Of a stretch of 64,000 nt of DNA, positions 1-9,055 are shown piece after piece. The DNA is from Lacunisphaera limnophila (GTDB lineage Bacteria > Verrucomicrobiota > Verrucomicrobiia > Opitutales > Opitutaceae). Numbering within the stretch: position 1 is the first letter of the stretch; each line of letters begins with the position of its first letter. The position numbers were made by a program, and so were the translations under genes. The stretch covers positions 2,743,501 to 2,807,500 of the forward strand of contig NZ_CP016094.1 in assembly GCF_001746835.1 (NCBI RefSeq). The letters are read 5' to 3'. The notes below the pieces were generated by a model that was not told the origin of the DNA, did no database searches, and was given only the letters and a program-made list of their open reading frames with translations.

Positions 1-887
1 AGGTTTGCGGCAACGGCTACAGCGTGGTGCTCGCGATCCTGAACGGGCATCTCATCTGGCAGACGCTGGTGCTGGTCCTCGTCTGCAAGTGGGTCGCGAC
101 CGCCGCGTCGTTCGGGTCGGGCGCGCCGGGTGGCGTGTTCACGCCCACGCTCTTCATGGGTGCGGCCATGGGTTATCTCTTCGGGTTCGGCGTCAACCAG
201 GTGTGGCCACAGGGGGCGGCGGACCCCGGCGCCTTCGCCCTCGTGGGCATGGGCGCGCTGCTGGCGGCGGCCAGCCATGCCCCGGTCATGGCCATCATCA
301 TGTTGTTCGAGATGACGCTGAGCTATGACATTATCATGCCCCTGATGGTCTGCAGCGTGGTGGCGTACTACACCGCGCGGGGCATCGAGAACCAGTCCCT
401 CTACAGCGAGGCGCTGAAGAAAAAGGCGGCGGAGGCGCCGGAGCCGGTCACGTTGCCCGGGTCGGTGGCGGATCTCACCCGCTCGCCAACCTCGTCCGTC
501 ACGCTGACGGCGCGTTTTGAGGACATTGCCCGTCAGTTTCTCTCATCGCGCCACGAGTCGATCTACGTGACCGATGCGGAGGGCAAATACGCGGGCCTGA
601 TCTCCTTGCATGACATCAAGCCACACCTCAACGACGAGGCCGTGGCCACACTCGTGATCGCGGAGGACCTGCGCCGGGATGATGTGCCGAGCGTCGCCCC
701 CGCGGCGACCCTGGCTGACGCCCTCCGGCTCTTTGCGCAACAGGCGGGCCAGACACTGCCGGTGGTCGATCCGGCGACGGGCCGGCTGACGGGTGTGTTG
801 GTCAAGAACGACTTGCTGCTCGCGCTGCTGGAAGGCCGCGGGGCGGAGAAGCGCGGCGCCACCCGGTCGCCCTGGCAGGGTAGTTGA
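1..887 (+). CDS. ClC-family chloride channel/antiporter with CBS pair, 3' part
   Basis: The gene enters from the left edge; the frame is open from base 3 and 294 codons are visible. ClC proteins are dimeric membrane proteins that pass chloride or exchange it for protons. The visible part carries the family selectivity motif GSGAPGGVFTPTLF about 37 residues in, then further hydrophobic helices. A cytoplasmic tail follows with two CBS repeats (roughly residues 150-200 and 215-285, the second ending in VLVKNDLLLALLE). CBS pairs usually bind nucleotides and regulate gating. The half that would distinguish channel from antiporter (gating glutamates) lies outside the window. A separate Pho-type promoter follows, so the gene is probably not part of the pst unit. 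Confidence 0.9.
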   Translation, partial: VCGNGYSVVLAILNGHLIWQTLVLVLVCKWVATAASFGSGAPGGVFTPTLFMGAAMGYLFGFGVNQVWPQGAADPGAFALVGMGALLAAASHAPVMAIIMLFEMTLSYDIIMPLMVCSVVAYYTARGIENQSLYSEALKKKAAEAPEPVTLPGSVADLTRSPTSSVTLTARFEDIARQFLSSRHESIYVTDAEGKYAGLISLHDIKPHLNDEAVATLVIAEDLRRDDVPSVAPAATLADALRLFAQQAGQTLPVVDPATGRLTGVLVKNDLLLALLEGRGAEKRGATRSPWQGS

Positions 888-941
888 AGCAGGCGGGCTG
901 ACCACCGGCGGGTTTGGGGCAAGTGGGTGTTGTTTCCCGCT

Positions 942-986
942 TCGTCACACAGGCGTCACGAAACCGTAACATGGCGCCCCTATGAT
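942..986 (+). promoter_or_regulatory. Pho box with three repeats and -10 element
   Basis: Three 7-bp units lie at an exact 11-bp period: TCGTCAC (942-948), GCGTCAC (953-959) and CCGTAAC (964-970). This is the known architecture of PhoB/PhoP-type binding sites (consensus CTGTCAT repeats every 11 bp). A -10 like hexamer TATGAT (981-986) starts 11 bases after the last unit, the spacing expected for a PhoB-activated promoter without a -35 box. Transcription would start near 993. This rules out an ATG at 982 as the porin start, because that ATG lies inside the -10 hexamer. Confidence 0.75.
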
Positions 987-1038
987 CCGAACGCGTCCCG
1001 GCATTCCGTCGGGCAAATCCAAGCAATACCCAACGAAC

Positions 1039-2382
1039 ATGTTCAACCTGAAATCCAAACTGACCGCCGTGCTGGCCGCCCTGCTGTGCGCCGGCACCGC
1101 CCTCGCGCAAGACAGCGGCCCGCTCATTGACATCCTGGTCAAGAAGGGCCTGCTCAATGACCAGGAGGCCGAGGATCTGCGCGCCGAACTGGTGAAGGAC
1201 TTCGCGGCGAACACCTCCGCCGGCAAACTGAATCTCTCCTCGGCCCTCACGGAACTGAAGATCGCCGGTGACGTGCGCATCCGTTACGAAGGCCGCGGTG
1301 GCGAACTGGTCAACGGCACCGACCTCGCCCGCGATCGCCTGCGCTATCGCCTGCGCACCGCCCTCACCGGCAAGCTCCTGAATAATTGGGGCTTTGGCCT
1401 CCGGCTCGAGACCGGCGGCGGCAACCGCTCCTCGAACGTGACCATGGCGGATGACGGCGGTCCGTATGCCAAGACCAATGACGGCATTTTTGTCGGCCAG
1501 GTCTATGCGACCTGGGCTCCGACCTCCGAGTGGACCTTCACGGCCGGCCGCATGGCCAACCCGCTCGTCACGACCTCGATGGTCTGGGACGGTGACATCA
1601 ATCCCGAGGGTTTCGCGGAGCAGTATCGCACGCGTCGGGGCGACAATGAATTCTTTGTCACCTTGGGTCAGTTCGTCTACGGCACCTCGGGCACCCAGAA
1701 CCCGTTCCCGGTCATCACCAACGCCAACATCGCCGGCACGGAGGATGTGTTCCTCACCGCCTGGCAGGGCGGCTACAAGCGCTACATCAAGGGCGCGACG
1801 ACCTTCTTCCAGATTGCCCCCGTGGTTTACAGCTACATTGGCGCCGATCAGCGCGCGAACGTCGCGGCCTTCAACGGCGCGATGAGCGCCACCAATGCCG
1901 CGCCGATCAATAACCTTTATGTCGTGGAAGTGCCCATGGAGTACAACTGGGTGGCCCAGAACGGCGTGGCGCTGCGCGCGTTCGCCGATGTGGCCATCAA
2001 CTTGGACGCTGATTCCCGCGCCCGGAAGTTCGGTCGCGCCGACCTCGATGGCGAGGACAAGGCGTTCCATGTCGGGCTCCAGTACGGCAAGGCCTCCCTC
2101 CCGGGCGAATGGGATGCCCGTGTGATCTACCAGTCGGTCGGCGCCTTCGCGCTCGACGCCAACCTCGTGGATTCCGACCTCTTTGACAGCCGGACCAACA
2201 TGGAAGGCTTCATCGTGGGCGGCAACTATGCCCTCGGCGCGGCCACCCAGCTCAGCCTCACCTATGCGGCGGGTGACCGCAAGACCGACGCGATCATCGC
2301 CCCCGGCTCCGGTGATGTGGGCGCCAACAACCTGCTCAAGGACTTCTGGCTCCTGCAGGTCGATCTGAACGTCAAATTCTAA
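1039..2382 (+). CDS. Putative outer-membrane porin, phosphate-linked
   Basis: The product is 447 residues. It starts with a signal peptide (MFNLKSKLTAVLAALLC, cleavage after ALA around residue 23), followed by a short helical segment (PLIDILVKKGLLNDQEAEDL) typical of the verrucomicrobial 'putative porin' (Porin_5-like) family. The rest is long and beta-rich with alternating polar and aromatic residues, ending in VDLNVKF with the terminal Phe usual for outer-membrane barrels. The start at 1039 is preferred over an in-frame ATG at 982 because it gives a proper signal peptide and lies downstream of the predicted promoter. Only 19 bases separate it from pstS, so it probably lets phosphate or polyphosphate across the outer membrane (inference from context, like OprP). 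Confidence 0.82.
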   Translation: MFNLKSKLTAVLAALLCAGTALAQDSGPLIDILVKKGLLNDQEAEDLRAELVKDFAANTSAGKLNLSSALTELKIAGDVRIRYEGRGGELVNGTDLARDRLRYRLRTALTGKLLNNWGFGLRLETGGGNRSSNVTMADDGGPYAKTNDGIFVGQVYATWAPTSEWTFTAGRMANPLVTTSMVWDGDINPEGFAEQYRTRRGDNEFFVTLGQFVYGTSGTQNPFPVITNANIAGTEDVFLTAWQGGYKRYIKGATTFFQIAPVVYSYIGADQRANVAAFNGAMSATNAAPINNLYVVEVPMEYNWVAQNGVALRAFADVAINLDADSRARKFGRADLDGEDKAFHVGLQYGKASLPGEWDARVIYQSVGAFALDANLVDSDLFDSRTNMEGFIVGGNYALGAATQLSLTYAAGDRKTDAIIAPGSGDVGANNLLKDFWLLQVDLNVKF

Positions 2383-2401
2383 CCCGTTACACTCTTACTT
2401 C

Positions 2402-3214
2402 ATGAAAAAGACCATCCTACTTCTTACCGCTCTGCTCGCCGCCGGCTCCGTCCAGGCCCAGAAGCTCGTCATCAAGGGCTCCGACACGCTCGGCGCCAAG
2501 CTCGTTCCGATGCTCGCCGAGGACTACAAGGCCCGCAATTCCGGCGTGGCATTCGAAATCGCCGCCGAAGGTTCCACCACCGGCATCTCGGCCATCATCG
2601 ACACCACCGCCCAGATCGGCATGTCCTCCCGCCGCGCCAAGCCGACGGAGTCCTCCGCGGCGCTCGCCAAGGGCGTCACGCTGAAGCCCACGATCGTCGC
2701 TTACGACGGCATCGGCGTGATCGTCAACGCCGGCAGCCCGCTCGCCAACCTGACCAAGCGCCAGGTCGAGCAGATCTTCACCGGTGACATCACCGACTGG
2801 TCGCAGGTCGGCGGCGCCCCGGGCAAGATCTCGATCTACACCCGCAACACCTCGTCCGGCACCTACGCCGACTTCAAGGAACTGGCCATGAAGAAGCGCG
2901 ACTATGCCGGTTCTTCCCAGAAGATGGCGGGCAACGAGCAGATCGCCGCCGAGGTGGCCAAGAACCCGAGTGGCATCGGCTACGTCGGCCTGGCCTACCT
3001 GCACAGCCCCGGTGTTAAGGTTCTCTCCATCGATGGGGCCACCCCCAGCGAAGATTCCGTGCTGGCTAAGGCTTATCCCTACGCCCGCCCGACGTTCTAC
3101 TACACAAACGGCGAGCCGACTGGCGAGGCCGCCAAGTTCGTCGATTTCACCCTGAGCGACGAGGGCCAGCAGGTCGTCCGCAAGGTCGGCTTCGTGCCGG
3201 TCCGCAAGCTCTGA
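2402..3214 (+). CDS. pstS: Phosphate ABC transporter substrate-binding protein PstS
   Basis: A 270-residue periplasmic binding protein. It has a signal peptide (MKKTILLLTALLAAGSVQAQ) and the PstS-type N terminus KLVIKGSDTLGAKLVP. The phosphate-contacting loops AEGSTTG, SSRRAK and YTRNTSSGTYADF are visible. The length matches the short PstS/SphX-like family rather than the 320-350-residue E. coli type. It captures phosphate in the periplasm and delivers it to PstCA. The gene lies 19 bases after the porin and is followed by a terminator hairpin, so porin and pstS may be made in excess over the membrane subunits, which have their own promoter. Confidence 0.93.
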   Translation: MKKTILLLTALLAAGSVQAQKLVIKGSDTLGAKLVPMLAEDYKARNSGVAFEIAAEGSTTGISAIIDTTAQIGMSSRRAKPTESSAALAKGVTLKPTIVAYDGIGVIVNAGSPLANLTKRQVEQIFTGDITDWSQVGGAPGKISIYTRNTSSGTYADFKELAMKKRDYAGSSQKMAGNEQIAAEVAKNPSGIGYVGLAYLHSPGVKVLSIDGATPSEDSVLAKAYPYARPTFYYTNGEPTGEAAKFVDFTLSDEGQQVVRKVGFVPVRKL

Positions 3215-3242
3215 TTCAGGGGTAACTTACGAAGTATCTTGC

Positions 3243-3278
3243 CGCCCGCAGTCGCAGACCGGCTGCGGGCGTTTCTTT
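3243..3278 (+). terminator. Rho-independent terminator after pstS
   Basis: Perfect 9-bp stem CGCCCGCAG (3243-3251) / CTGCGGGCG (3263-3271) with an 11-base loop, followed at once by TTTCTTT. It lies 28 bases after the pstS stop and before the second Pho box, so it separates porin-pstS from pstCAB or sets their expression ratio. Confidence 0.85.
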
Positions 3279-3347
3279 AGCCCGGAAACGGCGCCACGTG
3301 CGCCGGAATCCGCCCGGGCGGCCAGGATCGGCCGCTTACGGGCTGCA

Positions 3348-3365
3348 TTGTCACAGAACTGTAAC
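3348..3365 (+). promoter_or_regulatory. Pho box with two repeats upstream of pstC
   Basis: TTGTCAC (3348-3354) and CTGTAAC (3359-3365) are two 7-bp units 11 bp apart, close to the PhoB consensus and to the units before the porin. No convincing -10 hexamer is seen at the expected place, so the exact promoter is uncertain. The site implies that pstCAB has its own phosphate-controlled start downstream of the pstS terminator. Confidence 0.65.
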
Positions 3366-3421
3366 CTAGGCCGGTTGACCGTCTCCCGGCCCGATCGCGA
3401 CACTCCCGCACGCCCTTTCGC

Positions 3422-5068
3422 ATGCCATCCGAAAACGCCACCGCCACCGCCCCCGGGCGGGTGCCCACCCGCCAGGCCCTGCTCACGAAACGAGGAGGCT
3501 GGTTTTTCGGGCTCACCGGCGAGCAGATCGCAAAGCTCCTGTTCCAGGGCAATGCGGCGATCTCGATCGTGGTGCTGGGGCTCATCACTTTCACGATCTT
3601 CCGTGATGCGGTCACGTTTCTGCCGCAGAATCAGGACAATCTCCGCATCTACCGCCTGGCCGGCTTGGAATTCGTGGACATCCTGCGCGGGCAAGTCACC
3701 GAGCACAGCACACTGTCCCGCTACCTACTGAAGATTCGCTCGGACGAGCAGCAACGCCTGAGCAAGGCGGGACAGGATTTCGCGGCAGTGAACGCCCAGC
3801 TGGCCGGATTTGACGCCCTCGCGAACACTTTTGCCGATGCCGCATTGGAGCACGAGACGATCCTCGGCGAAATGACGGACCACGTCAGCGCCGTCAAAGA
3901 CCGCTACACGGTGGCGTCTGACTTGATGCAGGCGCGGCAAAATCTCCTCGCGGCCGCCGCCCAGGACCCGGCACGCGCCGCCACGTTGCAGAAGCAGGCG
4001 GAGGCCTATGAGATCGAGCAGATTGATTTTACGGCGGAGATCGCCCCGCTGGTGGCCCGGCGTCCTGAGGTGCAGGCCGCCAACCAGAAGCTGGAGCTGG
4101 CCCTGCAGCAGGCGACTGCCTCGATCGCCCAGCTGACCGACGCGAACCAACGCCTTGCCCTGGCCCGCTTTCAGGAGCACCTGGCCACGTATCGGGCGAG
4201 CATCGCCTCGACCGAGGAGCGCATGCTGGCTTGGGACCAGGCCAAGCCGGTTGGCTGGCATGAGTCCCTGAGCGCCTTCCTGTTCGGCCGCCGGTGGCTC
4301 ACGGCCAGCTTCTGGCAGGACTGGTATGGGGTGATCCCGCTCTTCATGGGCTCGATGATCATCGCGGTGCTGGCCCTTAGCATCGCCATCCCGCTCGGGG
4401 TTGCGGCGGCGGTATACGTCAACCAGGTGGCGACCTCGTCTGAGCAAAAATTTATCAAGCCCACGATCGAGTTCATCGCCGCCATCCCCAGTGTGGTGCT
4501 CGGATTCTTCGGCATCGCGGTGTTCGGTGAGACGCTGCGTCGGGTCTCCCAGGTGGAGTGGCTCAGCTGGGTCCCCGGCTTCCCGATGCTGGAGCGCCTG
4601 AACGCCACGACCGCGGCCTGCCTGCTCGCGCTCATGGCCATCCCCACGATCTTCAGCCTGGCCGAGGATGCGATCAACAACGTGCCCCGTTCCTTCAAGG
4701 AGGCGTCGCTCGCCCTCGGTGCCACCCGGCTCCAGACGATCATCCGCATCACGATCCCGGCGGCGCTCTCCGGCATCATGGCCGCCATCCTCCTGGGCTT
4801 CGGCCGCGTGGTGGGCGAGACGATGGTGGTCCTGCTTTGTGCCGGCAACCGCATCGAGATTCCTGATTTCTCGGCCGGGCTGGGGGCGATTTTCCAGCCC
4901 GTCCACACCATGACTGGCATCATCGCCCAGGAGATGGGTGAGGTGGTGCGCAACAGCATCCACTACCGCGCGCTATTCATGGTCGGCGTCGTGCTTTTCC
5001 TGATCTCCCTCCTCATCAACTGGCTGGCGCAGAAGATCGTGCGCCGCTACCGCATCTCCATTGGCTGA
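3422..5068 (+). CDS. pstC: Phosphate ABC transporter permease PstC with long periplasmic coiled-coil insert
   Basis: The product is 548 residues, far longer than the usual 300-340 of PstC. A first membrane helix (about residues 38-60) is followed by a roughly 220-residue stretch rich in A, Q, E, L and K with heptad-like spacing (about 75-285) that should lie in the periplasm as a coiled coil. The normal permease core then follows (about 300-548). It contains the EAA-type loop [17 protein letters not shown] and the conserved [16 protein letters not shown] segment. PstC and PstA form the membrane channel of the Pst pump. The gene overlaps or abuts pstA. The insert may contact PstS or the porin; this is speculation. 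Confidence 0.9.
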   Translation: MPSENATATAPGRVPTRQALLTKRGGWFFGLTGEQIAKLLFQGNAAISIVVLGLITFTIFRDAVTFLPQNQDNLRIYRLAGLEFVDILRGQVTEHSTLSRYLLKIRSDEQQRLSKAGQDFAAVNAQLAGFDALANTFADAALEHETILGEMTDHVSAVKDRYTVASDLMQARQNLLAAAAQDPARAATLQKQAEAYEIEQIDFTAEIAPLVARRPEVQAANQKLELALQQATASIAQLTDANQRLALARFQEHLATYRASIASTEERMLAWDQAKPVGWHESLSAFLFGRRWLTASFWQDWYGVIPLFMGSMIIAVLALSIAIPLGVAAAVYVNQVATSSEQKFIKPTIEFIAAIPSVVLGFFGIAVFGETLRRVSQVEWLSWVPGFPMLERLNATTAACLLALMAIPTIFSLAEDAINNVPRSFKEASLALGATRLQTIIRITIPAALSGIMAAILLGFGRVVGETMVVLLCAGNRIEIPDFSAGLGAIFQPVHTMTGIIAQEMGEVVRNSIHYRALFMVGVVLFLISLLINWLAQKIVRRYRISIG

Positions 5069-5072
5069 GCCC

Positions 5073-6122
5073 ATGAACAAGCCCGCCACCGCCGCCCTGA
5101 TCTTCGCCCGCCCGACCCCCGCCAAACGGGCGGAAAAAGGGGTCTTCTGGCTCCTCCGGCTGAGCACCTACTTTGTGCTGGCCTGCGCCGTGTTCATCTT
5201 TCTGGACATCGGCATCAAGGGCGGAGCGGTGGTCTTCCAGACGAAGGCCCCGTTTATCAACGTGCCCTTCCTGACCCAGTCGCCGGAGACGCTCAACGTG
5301 GTCGAACTCGACGGCCAAAAGGTACGCATGGGCGACCACGCCTTCCGTGAGTTCAAGGAGAAGAACCCCGAAAAACTCGCCGGGGTCGCGGTCGAGACCT
5401 ACGTCTACTCCGCGGGCGGCATCTTTCCCAACATCGTCGGCACGGTGTTGCTGGTCGGTGGCTCCATCCTCATCGCCCTGGTGCTCGGCGTGCTGAGCGC
5501 CATCTACCTCAGTGAATACGCGACCGATGGTGCTTTCGTCCGTTTTCTGCGCCTCTCTATCGTGAACCTCGCCGGCGTGCCGTCCATCGTCTACGGCTTG
5601 TTTGGCTTCGGCATGTTTGTGATCGCGCTGGATTTCGGCGTCTCGCTCCTCGCGGGCTGGCTCACACTCGCCTTCATGGTGCTGCCGATCATCATCACCG
5701 CCTCGGAGGAGGCCCTGAAGGCCGTGCCGAAGGGGTATCGCGAGGGGTCGCTCGCCCTCGGCGCCACCAAGCTGCAGACGATCCTCACCAATGTTCTGCC
5801 TTACGCGCTGCCCGGCATCCTGACCTCCTCGGTGCTCTCGATCGCCCGGGTGGCCGGAGAGACGGCGCCCATCATGTTCACGGCGGCGTTTGTCGTGCGC
5901 GATGAACTGCCTTGGCAGGTCAAGAATGCAACGGATTTCCTGTTCCAGGGCGTCATGGCGCTGCCGTACCACATCTACGTGGTGGCTTCCAAGATCCCCC
6001 AGAACGAGTACACGCGCGATGTCCAGTATGGCACGGCGTTCGTCTTCCTTTTCACCGTGGCGGGCATCGCGATGACTTCCATCGTGCTGCGCGCTCGCCT
6101 GCGTAAAAAATACAAATGGTAA
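5073..6122 (+). CDS. pstA: Phosphate ABC transporter permease PstA
   Basis: The product is 349 residues from the ATG at 5073; a TTG at 5061, overlapping the pstC stop, is an alternative. One N-terminal membrane helix (about 25-50) precedes a periplasmic loop of about 80 residues. The permease core contains the EAA loop [17 protein letters not shown] and the PstA-specific [15 protein letters not shown]. It pairs with PstC to form the transmembrane pore. The stop overlaps the first codons of pstB, which indicates translational coupling. Confidence 0.93.
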   Translation: MNKPATAALIFARPTPAKRAEKGVFWLLRLSTYFVLACAVFIFLDIGIKGGAVVFQTKAPFINVPFLTQSPETLNVVELDGQKVRMGDHAFREFKEKNPEKLAGVAVETYVYSAGGIFPNIVGTVLLVGGSILIALVLGVLSAIYLSEYATDGAFVRFLRLSIVNLAGVPSIVYGLFGFGMFVIALDFGVSLLAGWLTLAFMVLPIIITASEEALKAVPKGYREGSLALGATKLQTILTNVLPYALPGILTSSVLSIARVAGETAPIMFTAAFVVRDELPWQVKNATDFLFQGVMALPYHIYVVASKIPQNEYTRDVQYGTAFVFLFTVAGIAMTSIVLRARLRKKYKW

Positions 6123-6988
6123 CCACCCTCATGCCCGAACCCACCGACTCCCCCGTCACCGTCCGCCAGGTTGCCGTGCCGACGCAGATCGGGTTTTCCC
6201 CGGCCAAGTCCCCCGCCGCGCCCGGCGTGCCCCGCCCGATGATCGAGATCGACGACGTCGATTTCTTCTACGGGACCAGCCAGGCCTTGCACGACATCAC
6301 CCTCAACATCGCGGAGAAGGAGGTCACGGCCTTCATCGGACCGTCCGGCTGCGGCAAGAGCACGCTCCTGCGCTGCCTCAACCGCATGAACGACCTGATC
6401 GATGGCACGCGCATCGGCACCGGCCAGATCCGCATCGACGGCGTCGATATCTACGACCCGCGCGTGGATGTCATCGAGCTGCGCAAGCGGGTCGGCATGG
6501 TCTTCCAGAAGTCCAACCCGTTCCCCAAGTCCATCTACGAGAACATCACCTACGGCCTCCGGATCCAGGGAGAGAAGCGCAAGACGCGGCTGGACGAGGT
6601 CGTCGAGAAGAGCCTCCGGGGCGCCGCCCTCTGGGAGGAGGTCAAGGACCGCCTGCACCAGAGCGCGCTCGGTCTTTCCGGCGGCCAGCAGCAGCGGTTG
6701 TGCATCGCCCGGGCCATCGCCGTGGAACCCGAGATCATCCTCATGGATGAGCCCTGTTCGGCGCTGGATCCCATCGCGACCGCCAAGGTGGAGGAGCTGA
6801 TCCACGTCCTGAAAAAGGATTTCACCATCGTGATCGTGACGCACAACATGCAGCAGGCGGCCCGGTGCTCCGACCGAACGGCCTTCTTTTACCTGGGCAA
6901 ACTGATTGAATACGCCGAGACCCGCACCATCTTCATGAATCCGGGCAACCCGCAGACCGAGGCGTATGTCTCGGGTCGCTTCGGCTAA
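6116..6988 (+). CDS. pstB: Phosphate ABC transporter ATPase PstB
   Basis: The product is 290 residues with all ABC ATPase motifs: Walker [10 protein letters not shown] (about 75-83), Q-loop [11 protein letters not shown], signature [14 protein letters not shown], Walker B IILMDEP and switch His in [14 protein letters not shown]. The PstB-specific [11 protein letters not shown] follows Walker A. The N terminus is about 40 residues longer than usual and looks unstructured; an ATG at 6131 would shorten it by five residues. It powers phosphate import on the cytoplasmic face of PstCA. The start overlaps the pstA stop (ATGGTAA). Confidence 0.95.
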   Translation: MVTTLMPEPTDSPVTVRQVAVPTQIGFSPAKSPAAPGVPRPMIEIDDVDFFYGTSQALHDITLNIAEKEVTAFIGPSGCGKSTLLRCLNRMNDLIDGTRIGTGQIRIDGVDIYDPRVDVIELRKRVGMVFQKSNPFPKSIYENITYGLRIQGEKRKTRLDEVVEKSLRGAALWEEVKDRLHQSALGLSGGQQQRLCIARAIAVEPEIILMDEPCSALDPIATAKVEELIHVLKKDFTIVIVTHNMQQAARCSDRTAFFYLGKLIEYAETRTIFMNPGNPQTEAYVSGRFG

Positions 6989-7099
6989 ACCACGATGATC
7001 GGAGCGAGCAGTGAGTGTGACTAGCGAACATTCACTTATACGCTGACAATAAAACCAACCGGTCCACCCTAACTGCATCCCGCACCTTCCTTATTTCCC

Positions 7100-7798
7100 A
7101 TGAAACGTTTCTTCGATTCCGAGTTGGAAAGCTTCCGGTCCAACCTCCTGCAAATGGGGGAGCGCGCCATCGACCAAACGCGCTTGGCCATGCGTGCGCT
7201 GACAGAGTCCGACCTCGCGCTGGCCGACAAAGTCATCGCCGCCGACGACGAGATCGACCGGTTGGAGGTCAAGATCGACGAGGAGGCCATCCGCTACATG
7301 ACCCTGCGCGGCCCGGTCGCGTCGGAGCTCCGGTTGGTGGTGGTGGGCATGAAGGCCTCGCACGATCTCGAGCGCGTGGGTGACGAGGCCACCAGCATCG
7401 CGCGCCGCGCCCGCAAGCTGGCGATCGAGCCCCGCATCGAGCTTTACTCCGATTTTCCGCGCATGACCAACATCGCCCTCGAGATGCTGCGTTCCGCGCT
7501 CGATTGCTTTGTGCAGGAGGACCAGCAGAAGGCGCTGGCCGTGATCCGGCGCGACTCCGAGGTCGATAATCTCAACCGCCTGGTCTATCGCCGGCTGACC
7601 AGCTACATGCTGGAGAAGCCCGATACGATCGCCCGCGCCCTCGAGCTGATGTTCATTTCCAAGTCCATCGAGCGCATCGCCGACCACGCGACCAACATCG
7701 CGGAGGAGATGGTCTTCCTGGCCGGCGGGGAAGACATCCGGCACAGCCACATTGCCAAGGCCTCCGCGCCGTTTCTGGATACGACGCCGCCCATGTGA
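7100..7798 (+). CDS. phoU: Phosphate transport regulator PhoU
   Basis: The product is 232 residues, the normal PhoU length, with two three-helix repeats. Each carries the metal-binding type motif (DEATSIARRA in the first half, DHATNIAEEM in the second). PhoU links the Pst pump to the PhoR sensor kinase, keeps the Pho regulon off when phosphate is plentiful and limits uptake. It lies 111 bases after pstB, the last gene of the block. No phoB/phoR genes are in the window, so the regulators must be elsewhere. Confidence 0.93.
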   Translation: MKRFFDSELESFRSNLLQMGERAIDQTRLAMRALTESDLALADKVIAADDEIDRLEVKIDEEAIRYMTLRGPVASELRLVVVGMKASHDLERVGDEATSIARRARKLAIEPRIELYSDFPRMTNIALEMLRSALDCFVQEDQQKALAVIRRDSEVDNLNRLVYRRLTSYMLEKPDTIARALELMFISKSIERIADHATNIAEEMVFLAGGEDIRHSHIAKASAPFLDTTPPM

Positions 7799-7828
7799 TC
7801 CGCCTTCGCCCTCTGGGCGGCAGCAATT

Positions 7829-7909
7829 TGTAGGGCGGGGTCGCCGAACCCCGCCTCGAACGTGCTATTGCAATCGACGCAAGGCGGGGTTCGGCGACCC
7901 CGCCCTACA
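7829..7909. repeat. GTAG-headed REPIN-like palindrome, copy 1
   Basis: Two perfect 28-base inverted arms (7829-7856 and 7882-7909) flank a 25-base spacer containing TATTGCAA. Each arm starts with TGTAG and is itself a hairpin (GGCGGGGT / ACCCCGCC). A GTAG head plus an imperfect palindrome, occurring as inverted pairs, is the definition of REP/REPIN elements linked to RAYT transposases. Copies 2 and 3 are at 37372 and 45330. It lies between the convergent phoU and ROK genes and may act as a bidirectional terminator. Confidence 0.85.
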
Positions 7910-7920
7910 TCAAGGCAGCC

Positions 7921-8970
7921 TTAGGCTTTCGCCTTGTCCGTGTAGAGCGCGACCAGCGCGGCGCCGATGGCCTGGGACAGCTCGCCGAGGGTGGCGGGCA
8001 GGACCTTGAGCTTCTCGGCCTGTTTCGGCCAAAGGTAGGGCAGGGCGCTTTCGCGGATGATCCGGAGGTAGCGCTCGCGGAACTCCGGGGTCGTGGCCTC
8101 GGGATCGATCAGGCCGCCGCCGATGACGACGTACTCCGCGTCCACGGCGACGAGCAGCGATGCCATGTGCAGACCCAGGGCCTTGGCCTGGAAGTTGAAG
8201 ATGTCGATCGCGAGCGGGTCGCCCTTCTGGGCCAGCGTCCGGAGCGAAAAGGCCTTTTCCTTGATCGGGGCGGGCGAGGTGTGGAAAGGGTGGGTGGGAT
8301 GCTTCGGGAGGAATTCCTGGAGCAGTTGGGGCAGGCCGGAGATCGTGGTGTAGGGCTCGATGCAGCCCCAGTCGCGGCCGCAGCCGCACTTGAGCGGCTT
8401 CATGCCGCCGAGCAGTTGGAGGATCGCGGGCATGTGACCGCCTTCCATGCCGTTGAGCGTGTCGCCCTCGAGCGGGAGCCCGTTGGCATCCACATAGGCG
8501 ACGCCGAGACCGGAGCCGGGGGCGAGCATCAGGACCGTGGCCTTCGAGTCACCGCGGACACGCTGAGCCTCGCCCACGCCGCCGTAGTTGCCGTCATTGC
8601 CGACGACCAGCGGCACCGCCCGGCCGGCGGCGGCGGCGATGGCCGCGCTGTAGTCCGCATGAAAATTCCAGCCCTCAAAGCTCTTGGGGAGGTTGGAGGC
8701 GCGGCCCATGATGCCATAGCCGAGGTAGGGGCCGGGGATGGCCAGACCGACGCCCTTGACCTGATCCCAGCTGAGCTGGTTGTCGGCGAGGAAGCCAACG
8801 ACTCCATCCACCCAGCCCTTGATCACCGCGGCCGTGCCGGCCTGGGAGTTGGTCGAGCTCTGGCGGAGCTTGGTCGAAATGATCGTGCCGTCGGCCCAGA
8901 CGCCGCCGGTCTTGGAGGTGGTGGCGCCGCTGTCGGTGCCGAGAAAGATGCCTTGGGAAGGGGAGCTCAT
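7921..8970 (-). CDS. ROK-family sugar kinase
   Basis: The product is 349 residues. The ATP-binding phosphate-1 motif lies near the N terminus (GIFLGTDSGATTSK). VVGNDGNYGGVGEAQ contains the catalytic Asp, followed by LAPGSGLGVAYV and GMEGGH. The zinc-binding ROK signature appears as CGCGRDWGCIEP. ROK kinases phosphorylate glucose, N-acetylglucosamine, fructose or similar sugars; the substrate cannot be read from sequence. The start at 8970 (MSSPSQG) is chosen because upstream codons add a low-quality Arg-rich stretch. It converges on phoU across a REPIN. Confidence 0.85.
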   Translation of the reverse strand: MSSPSQGIFLGTDSGATTSKTGGVWADGTIISTKLRQSSTNSQAGTAAVIKGWVDGVVGFLADNQLSWDQVKGVGLAIPGPYLGYGIMGRASNLPKSFEGWNFHADYSAAIAAAAGRAVPLVVGNDGNYGGVGEAQRVRGDSKATVLMLAPGSGLGVAYVDANGLPLEGDTLNGMEGGHMPAILQLLGGMKPLKCGCGRDWGCIEPYTTISGLPQLLQEFLPKHPTHPFHTSPAPIKEKAFSLRTLAQKGDPLAIDIFNFQAKALGLHMASLLVAVDAEYVVIGGGLIDPEATTPEFRERYLRIIRESALPYLWPKQAEKLKVLPATLGELSQAIGAALVALYTDKAKA

Positions 8971-9055
8971 GGAGCGCGGAGGTTCGCTTTTCGCGCACCT
9001 CCGCGCAAGTAACAAGTGGCAGGGGGACGAGCTTGGGCCCCGTCGGGGGTCCGCC

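Noticed and set aside
982-1038. Upstream ATG at 982 as the porin start
   Set aside because: It lies in the predicted -10 hexamer and would put 19 non-signal residues before a clear signal peptide.
6989-7099. Dyad AGTGA/TCACT between pstB and phoU as a terminator or Pho box
   Set aside because: The arms are five bases, there is no T-run, and no 11-bp periodic repeat is present.
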